64,000 bases of DNA from Lasiodiplodia sp. COLG20 (lineage: Eukaryota; Ascomycota; Dothideomycetes; Botryosphaeriales; Botryosphaeriaceae): contig VNWV01000002.1 of the NCBI GenBank assembly GCA_009801085.1, positions 3,782,001-3,846,000 of the forward strand, given 5' to 3'. The notes under the pieces are model-generated. The model saw only the letters and a list, made by a program, of their open reading frames with translations, was not told where the DNA came from and ran no database searches. Made by a program: the position numbers and the translations under genes. Below are positions 57,923 through 64,000 of this stretch, piece by piece; the stretch's first letter is position 1, and each line of letters begins with the position of its first letter.

Positions 57923-58711
57923 TCACCCTCTAAACCTCCAATCGTCAAAGTCTTCGTCGTCATCTAGATCGTCGCTCTCATCATCCTCGTCTTCCGCAGC
58001 CTTGCTCGGCACTTGCTGTGCGGGAACAGGCTCCTCAGTCTTTCCTCGCGTCTGTCGCAGAGCCTCTCTCTGTGCACGGAGCTTCTGAACCCTTTGCTCC
58101 AGCTCCTCCATCTCGTCAAACTCTTCCTCCAGGTGCCGTGCGGCATCCTCCTTCTCAGCCTCCAACTCCTCCTCGCGCTTGCTCCGCTGTCTGCTCTGCT
58201 CATCCTCGGCCTGCGCAGCGAGTTCCTCGGCAGTCAAGGGCTTCGCCTCAATTGTCGCGGCAGACTTGATGGCGGCCAGTGCCAAGGGTTGCGGAGGCTG
58301 ATCAGCGGCGACTTCGCGCTCGAAGGCGGCCCATTCGTCTTCGTCGACGCCGTCGGGCTCGGGCTGCACGGCAGCTGCTGTGGCGATCGGAGCAGGTTCC
58401 GCGGGAGTGGGTTGCGCAGCGGCAGTGGCAGTGAGGGACTCGGCGGCAGCGGGGCGAGAGGTGAGCTCGATCGACCTAGACTCGGCGGCGGCGGGCTGTG
58501 CGCCGGGGTCGAAGAAGCCTTCCGGCAACGCATCGCCACCCGGGCCCCTGGGGCGTTTTGCAGAAGTGTCCCAGTCATCCTCGTCTTCGTCGGCCGCTTT
58601 CCGTTTGAGATTTTTGCTGGCGGGCGGGGCAGCGTTTTTGGCGGGCTTACGGGCAGGCGGCGGGTTGCGGGCGGCGCGTTCAGCGCGCAGCATTGCGCGA
58701 ACGTCGGCCAT
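57923..58711 (-). CDS. CCDC16/ZNF830-like coiled-coil nuclear protein lacking the zinc finger
   Basis: This 262-residue intron-free frame starts MADVRAMLRAERAARN, the usual opening of fungal CCDC16/ZNF830-like proteins (pre-mRNA splicing/genome-stability factors). The C-terminal half also fits: EDDWDTSAKRPRGPGGDALP then EGFFD, DEDEWAAFEREVA, an acidic coiled coil (HLEEEFDEMEELEQRVQKLR) and a terminal D/E run ending DWRFRG. The C2H2 finger that normally follows the opening block is absent: AARN runs straight into PPPARKPAKN. The frame is open upstream to 58876 (55 more low-complexity residues), but the conserved start favours 58711. It is divergent from bye1. Confidence 0.75.
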   Translation of the reverse strand: MADVRAMLRAERAARNPPPARKPAKNAAPPASKNLKRKAADEDEDDWDTSAKRPRGPGGDALPEGFFDPGAQPAAAESRSIELTSRPAAAESLTATAAAQPTPAEPAPIATAAAVQPEPDGVDEDEWAAFEREVAADQPPQPLALAAIKSAATIEAKPLTAEELAAQAEDEQSRQRSKREEELEAEKEDAARHLEEEFDEMEELEQRVQKLRAQREALRQTRGKTEEPVPAQQVPSKAAEDEDDESDDLDDDEDFDDWRFRG

Positions 58712-59389
58712 GGTGGTGGGATGCGCAGAAGGGGTTGTAAAGGAGTAAAGGTGTGGAGCGACGGATGTGGAGTGGGTTGACAGGCCGGAAGCAGCAGCTG
58801 CAGCGGCAAGGGCCGGGCGGTGAGCGAGGTCAGTTCGGCGGGCGGCTTCCGCTGCAAGGTTTCGATTAGCGTCCATACGGGGTCACGTGCCAGCCGCTGC
58901 GGGCGGCTCGCCAGCATTTCCGTCTTCTCCACCTTCCGCAGCTTCAAACCAGCGCGCGTCAACATTCTGCACATCCCACCCTCACCTCACCACCCGCGCC
59001 CGCACCGCCCGCGCGCCCCTGCAACCGCCGTCGCATACTGCTGCTGGCATTCTCTCTACTAATTTCCTCCGACAGCTGCATCCAGAAGCCGGTCGCGCAC
59101 GCGACTCCGCTGCTGGCAGGGCTTGGCGAGGCGCGCTCAGATCGCATCGCGCGAGCGCTCCACCAAACATTCTGGACTGAGTCCACTCGCGCCTCCGACG
59201 TTGGGAAGGAAGGAATTCGGACGTCGTAGCTGCGACGCGTAGCCGTCTTGTTATTTTGTGCCTCTACGCAGGCTGCAGCATCTTCGCATCATCAGTCCAT
59301 AGTAGCAACCTGTGAAGCCCATCTTGAGCCCAATCCAACACGCCGCCGAACGCACTTCTTGTCCGTGACGCGTGAACTTCAATTCCGCC
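58712..59389. promoter_or_regulatory. Divergent upstream region, CCDC16-like / bye1
   Basis: The two head-to-head genes share this stretch of about 0.68 kb (0.51 kb if the longer CCDC16-like frame is used). It is GC-rich, with C-rich runs near 58975-59030 and no clear TATA box. Confidence 0.5.
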
Positions 59390-62076
59390 ATGGCTGGTAA
59401 GCACGCCACCACATGCGCGACCCTGCCCGCCGCTACCAGCTTTCACACCACCCACCCCACGACACAGCTAACCAGCCCTCAGAGGAGATTCGCAGATCCG
59501 GCAGAGCCACCAAAGGCCAGCATACCAAAGACCGCGATCTTCCCGAGACGCCCGTCCCCTCCAAACGCAAGACCGCCACCAAGAAAAGCGCGAAGAAAGA
59601 GGCTGAACCCGAGCCCGAGGACAATGGCGACGCCGACGCCATCATCCGCTGCATATGCGGCTCCGACGATGACGACGAGGGCGGCAGGATGATGATCTGC
59701 TGCGACAATTGCGACGCCTGGCAGCACAACGATTGCATGGGCCTGACCGAGGATCCCAAGAAGCAGCCCGACAGCTACCTGTGCGAGCAGTGCAACCCGG
59801 ATGGCCATCAGGAGACATTGCAGGCGCTCAAGGACGGAATCAAGATCTGGGAGGTCAGACTGGAAGAGAAGAAGAATAAGTCTAAGAAGGGCAAGAAGAG
59901 CAGCAGGAAGTCGCGCCAGAGCGAAATCCGTGCAGCCGCCGGAGGAGATATTGCCAGCCCGAAGCAGCAGTCCAGTCCTGCGCCTGTGCCACCGCAGAAG
60001 CCCGAGGCCGAAGAGACCGGTGCCAATGGCAACGCTGAGGTATGGTTTCCAGACATCTCCGATCAAACGACGCCACTGAACTCTAACAGTTTCATCTAGG
60101 TTAAGAGCCCTACGGAGGCCACACCCTCTGTAAAGAGACGGTCCGAAACCAGCGAAGATCCTATTCCTAAGCGCCGCAAGAGCACGCAGCAGAAGAAATC
60201 TGATGAGCCCGTCCCGGTCACGCCTACGCAGCCCGGAAGCATGGATGAACTCCCCGAAGACCGCAAAAAGGTGGCAAGCAAATTGCGGATCGACTTCGTC
60301 AGGCTCATCAAGGAAGCTTCAAAACAAGACTTTAAAATCCCTGATGGAGAGACACCGGACTCTTTAGGCACGCGTCTTGCCATGGACGTCGAAGCTGCAA
60401 TGTTGAAACACTGGCCGGCGGGGCCCACTGCATATGCCCAACAGTTTAGAAACATCATTGCCAACCTCCCCCGCAACCACCCTCTTCTAATCCAGCTGCT
60501 TCATGGCTCCGTCTCCCCCGAGCAACTCGCTACCATGTCTGCCGAAGACATGGCAAACGATGAGCAGAAGCGGCAAGACACCATTCTGAAGGAGCAAGCC
60601 GAAAAGCAATCCATTCTGGTGAACGAGGGAGGCCCGACCCGCATCCGTAAGACACACAAAGGCGAAGAGTTCATCGAGGATGGCAACGAGCCGTCAGCAG
60701 CTGAGGAGCCGACGTATGCACCTCCAGTTCGCCGCGAGAGCCAAGCCGACAAAGAAATGCGTTCTCCCACATCGAGAGGAGGCAGCCCCATGCAAGGTGT
60801 AGAGTTGCCGGAAGGCGTTGGTGAGGGTCAGCATCCGCTTCACGTCGATACAGGACTGCGCAGACAATCGACGACAAACTTTGATGTCAACTCCGTCTGG
60901 GCCAAGGTTCAGAGCCCGAATGAAAGCACCGCACGGAAGCTCTCACAACAGCATCGACGCCGTCAGAGCTCACTCCAACAGACTCAGCCTTCAGTAAATC
61001 AGGAGGATCCAGACGTAGATCGTCTTTTGAAAGACGATGATGATGAGGGTCAGGCCTTCCCGATGGACGAGACTATCAAGTGGAGAGGAGAAATCTTCAT
61101 GCCCAACCAGGGCGTATTCAAGGTTGTTGGACGATTTTCTGGAGGCGGCGATGTCGGCCAACTCATGCCATATGACCAACTTATTCCTCGCCCTACAGAA
61201 GTCAACGGCCGTATTGATATGGCTAAGACAGAAGAATACATCCAAGGCATGCGGGGCAGTATCTACCACGATGTCGCTATCCTTGCCCTTACCCCCGAAG
61301 ATCAGGAAAGCAAGACGACCTACGACAATGTCTTCAACTACTTCTACCCGAAGAGCAGGTGGGGCGTCATCGGTGGCTCGAGACATGACAAGGTCCGCGA
61401 TGTCTACCTCATCCCTATTCCTGCTGGGACTACCGCGCTCCCTCCATGCATTGAGATGCTCAATAATCTTACACTCGAGGTCCCCCGTCCGGATAACACG
61501 TTGTTGCTCATGCTGGTTGTGAAGACCAGCGAGCCTAACTCTGCCCAAGGAACACCCCTACAGGTAGACGCAGGTGCGGGTTTTAATGCAAACAACGGCA
61601 TGGGCATGAGCATCAGCCAAGTGACTCCAGCGGCCACTCCCACCGCTCCAGCTCCCCCGGCCGCCTTCCCGCCACAGATGCACGGCGCATACCAGCAGCA
61701 CCCCCAGCAACCCCACGGTCCATCTCCTGTAAACCACATGCCCGGTTACGGCGGCCCTCCACAGTACCAACCGCCGCCTGCAGGCTACTCTCCTCACGTC
61801 TCCCCGCCGCAGTCCCAACCGCCGCAGCCTTACCCGCCTCAAATGGGTCAGCAGAGCCCGCTTCAAATTTCGGGTCATCTGCAAGAGATGGCCACGCGCA
61901 TCCTTGGCCCGTTCATCGAGGCACCCGTCGTCAAGACGATGCTGCAGTACTCGGGCGATGCGATGAAGGAGGACTCGCTGGTGGGATTGAAGCACGTGCT
62001 CGAAGCGGTGCCGGCCGCAAGGGACAACTTCCAGGTCCTGATGCAGGAACTGAACAGGCCTAAGGACCAGAATTGA
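59390..62076 (+). CDS. bye1: Bye1-type transcription elongation regulator (PHD, TFIIS central, SPOC)
   Basis: This nuclear factor binds RNA polymerase II through a TFIIS-like central domain and reads histone H3K4 methylation with a PHD finger. Three exons (59390-59396, 59468-60039, 60100-62076) give 851 residues. The first coding exon is only ATGGCTG; it yields [20 protein letters not shown], matching the usual N terminus. The PHD finger at 64-111 ([26 protein letters not shown]) has the C4HC3 pattern. The TFIIS central region spans about 241-365 ([31 protein letters not shown]). The SPOC-like domain spans about 519-670 ([33 protein letters not shown]). A Pro/Gln-rich tail and a terminal helical segment follow. 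The start rests on the GTAAGC donor, the ACAG acceptor and frame continuity. Confidence 0.9.
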
Positions 62077-63337
62077 GGGATCGACTCTCTCTCTTCGGCC
62101 AGAGTTATGAGGAAAGCAGAGCATCATCATGATCAGCAGATCTCCTGAGCTGTGTTCAAACTCGAACACCACCACCGTTTTCCTAGGGCACGCCGGACGA
62201 TGAAAAGACGCTAACGTTGGTTAAATCCTTTGGGATACTCTTCAGCTCGCTCTCGTCTTGTTTTGCATGCAAAGCGTCAACGCCTGCGGCCGTTACGTCT
62301 TCCTTTTTATCCAAGGTTTCAGAGATGCATGCACTTGTGCACGAGGTCTCCTTTTCTCCCAGACGCAGAAACTGGATATACAAGCGTCACACGTCTCCAC
62401 GTCGATCTGGAGACCACAGGATAAACCCCTTGACATGATGTCAACGTACAAACGAGGGATGAAAAAGGGATGAGGGGTCTTTTTTATTTTGTCTCCTTTC
62501 GTTCTGCTGGATGGGAGTAGCACAAAGAAAAGATGGGGTCTGCGGGAGGTTTTTCTTGCTTCTTCTTCATCACATGGACGGCTTTTTTCTGTCTGTGTCG
62601 CCTTCAATCGGAGAACAGGGGAGAATTTTCCTTTTCCTTCATTTCATCTCCCTCTCTCTCCTTGCTTCCCAGTTCTCCTGAGTTCTTCACCATGTTCTTG
62701 GTTGGAACTAAAAAGAGGGGACCAGATCGACAATACATGGCCGGAGATGAACCTTTATTTTTGCTCTTTTCTTGAAATGAAGGGAACGATGGATGTATGA
62801 GGGAGGGGGAAAATAAAAGCGGGTGGTGGGGATGATGGTTGGTTGTATGAATAGTTCAGCTTCCTCGGAACTTCCAAACATTGAGCTGGGCGAATGGTGG
62901 ATCTTTTCTCCTTTGATTTCTCTTTTTTTCTATTCCCCTCTTTTCTCTCATTCCCGACAATTGCTGTAGGTTACGAAAAAATCGAGATAAAAGAAATCTT
63001 TCTTTGTAAATGCTGTGAATGTCTGCGTGTTTAGGGTAGAAACGTTTCGGCATGGCACCGTCAATTTGGAGTGCATATTTCAATAATTTGTATTTCATGA
63101 AATCGTTAACGGAACCATTTGTCCGAGTAAATCTAATGTGTTCTCAAATATCGTGAAAAATCTCTAGCCTTATTTCCCCCTATTTGTTCGCAAATTCTGC
63201 GTGAAACTCCATGATCGTATCCCCAAACGCTCTCAAAGCCCGAAATCAACAAACAAAATATATACAAACAGAGACAGCGTCGCGTATTCCCGTCTCTGGA
63301 GCAAAGCGCTCATTCTTACTCTTTCCTTCCTCCCCCC
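62077..63337. other. Convergent 3' intergenic region, no gene recognised
   Basis: This region lies between the bye1 stop and the stop of the minus-strand ATPase gene. It is T-rich and of lower GC than its neighbours, consistent with two 3' untranslated regions. I see no RNA gene or repeat. Confidence 0.5.
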
Positions 63338-64000
63338 TTACCTGATCGCTAACACGCTCTTCCCTCCATCACTCGTCACCCTCGGCCTGGTCCTAAACCT
63401 TAAACACTCCGTCCCCAACTTCCGAATCCTCTTCTCCCCCCCTTTACCCCCCTGCGGCACGACAACCCTCACCATCGCACTCGGCGCAAACAGCAACCCC
63501 TCGCCCACGCCGAGCGTGACAATCTCCTCAAACAACGCCCTGACCTGCTCCTCGTTGCGTCCGGCCACCGAGGACAAACCGGCGAGGTGGTCGCGCAGGG
63601 CAGCCAGCCAAGCGGGGCTGGAGAAGCGGTGGACGATGGTGAGCGAGCAGAGGTCGAGGAGCTTGGGCGAGACGGTGGGTTCCTGGGTGGCGACGATGAT
63701 GCGGGTGCCGGCGTGGCGCTGGATGCGGATGGCGGTGAGGAGGGAGTCGGTGAAGCGGTCGGACGCGGCCGAGGTGGCGGAGAGGTATTTGTGGGCTTCG
63801 TCGAGGGCGATGACGCGGCCGATTGGGGGAGGGGAGGGGTGAAAGGCACCCGTTTTGGAGGGATTGGTGTTGGGGTCTTCGAGGAAGAGGGCGAGGCAAA
63901 TGTCGAAGAGGGTGCAGGCGCTCGAGGCGTCGATGAAGGGGTCGGTGAGGTCGACGATGGTGAGGGTGCCGGCGGGCGGCGAGAACATGTCGTTGTCGCT
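63338..64000 (-). CDS. HerA-like P-loop ATPase, C-terminal part (runs off the window)
   Basis: The reading frame is open from the window edge to a stop at 63338, giving at least 220 residues. A Walker B motif is plain (RVIALDEAHKYL), followed by a sensor-like RIIVATQEPTVSPKLLDLCS and IVHRFSSPAWLAALRDHLAG. This arrangement resembles HerA/FtsK-type or AAA-like ATPases found in filamentous fungi. Walker A and the N terminus lie beyond 64000, so the exact family cannot be fixed. No intron is needed in the visible part. Confidence 0.7.
   Translation of the reverse strand, partial: SDNDMFSPPAGTLTIVDLTDPFIDASSACTLFDICLALFLEDPNTNPSKTGAFHPSPPPIGRVIALDEAHKYLSATSAASDRFTDSLLTAIRIQRHAGTRIIVATQEPTVSPKLLDLCSLTIVHRFSSPAWLAALRDHLAGLSSVAGRNEEQVRALFEEIVTLGVGEGLLFAPSAMVRVVVPQGGKGGEKRIRKLGTECLRFRTRPRVTSDGGKSVLAIR

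Noticed and set aside
62293..62607. Short frames downstream of bye1 on both strands
   Set aside because: They lie in T-rich putative 3' untranslated DNA, without conserved features.
1..64000. CRISPR arrays, bacterial operons or phage-like genes
   Set aside because: Spliceosomal introns and fungal gene families throughout; no regularly spaced direct repeats with unique spacers were seen.

Overview
The window is nuclear DNA of a filamentous ascomycete (Pezizomycotina). The genes have short introns, mostly about 47-140 nt, with GTRAGT-type donors and CTAAC-like branch sites. They include fungal hallmarks: an assimilatory nitrate and nitrite reductase pair, AcuK, Csf1, Bye1 and an NLR-type NACHT/ankyrin protein. 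I cannot fix the class from sequence alone. There is one assembly gap (37369-37383, inside a poly-T tract) and one ambiguous base (36268). Exon models were built by hand from splice signals and protein-family continuity. Most multi-exon models close exactly in frame.

Layout. 1-1145: no gene seen. 1146-3540 (-): seven-exon TMEM184/OST-alpha-type membrane protein, head-to-head over 435 bp with csf1 (3976-13968, +), a giant intron-free bridge-like lipid-transfer protein. 14538-20091 (-): a PNP_UDP-NACHT-ankyrin NLR. 20092-21700: a decayed stretch with a stop-riddled coding relic, a MITE-like inverted-repeat element and an intron-containing tRNA-Leu(AAG). 22010-25708 (-) niiA and 27551-30265 (-) niaD are in tandem, with NirA-type and GATA-type sites between them. 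32139-32965 (-): Myb/SANT-like protein. 33644-33847 (+): a doubtful small ORF. 35119-about 36268 (+): an unrecognised low-complexity protein. 36511-37206 (+): a small SET-domain protein. 37.4-43.6 kb: a long gene-poor stretch with small repeats. 43630-45943 (-): acuK. 47336-49982 (-): a twelve-exon DHA1-type MFS transporter that includes a 13-nt microexon. 50.0-54.0 kb: no gene seen. 54071-54795 (-): small unrecognised protein. 55535-57314 (-): DHA2-type MFS transporter whose only intron carries a dispersed palindromic repeat. 57923-58711 (-): CCDC16/ZNF830-like protein lacking the zinc finger, divergent from bye1 (59390-62076, +). 63338-64000 (-): the C-terminal part of a HerA-like P-loop ATPase running off the window.

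How the genes work together. niaD and niiA form the nitrate to nitrite to ammonium route, and the CTCCGAGG and GATA motifs between them fit joint NirA/AreA control. No nitrate transporter is present in the window. acuK controls gluconeogenic carbon use, a separate nutritional circuit. The NLR is a self-contained sensor/effector gene and shows internal repeat duplication. The remaining genes are housekeeping or transport genes with no evident shared pathway.
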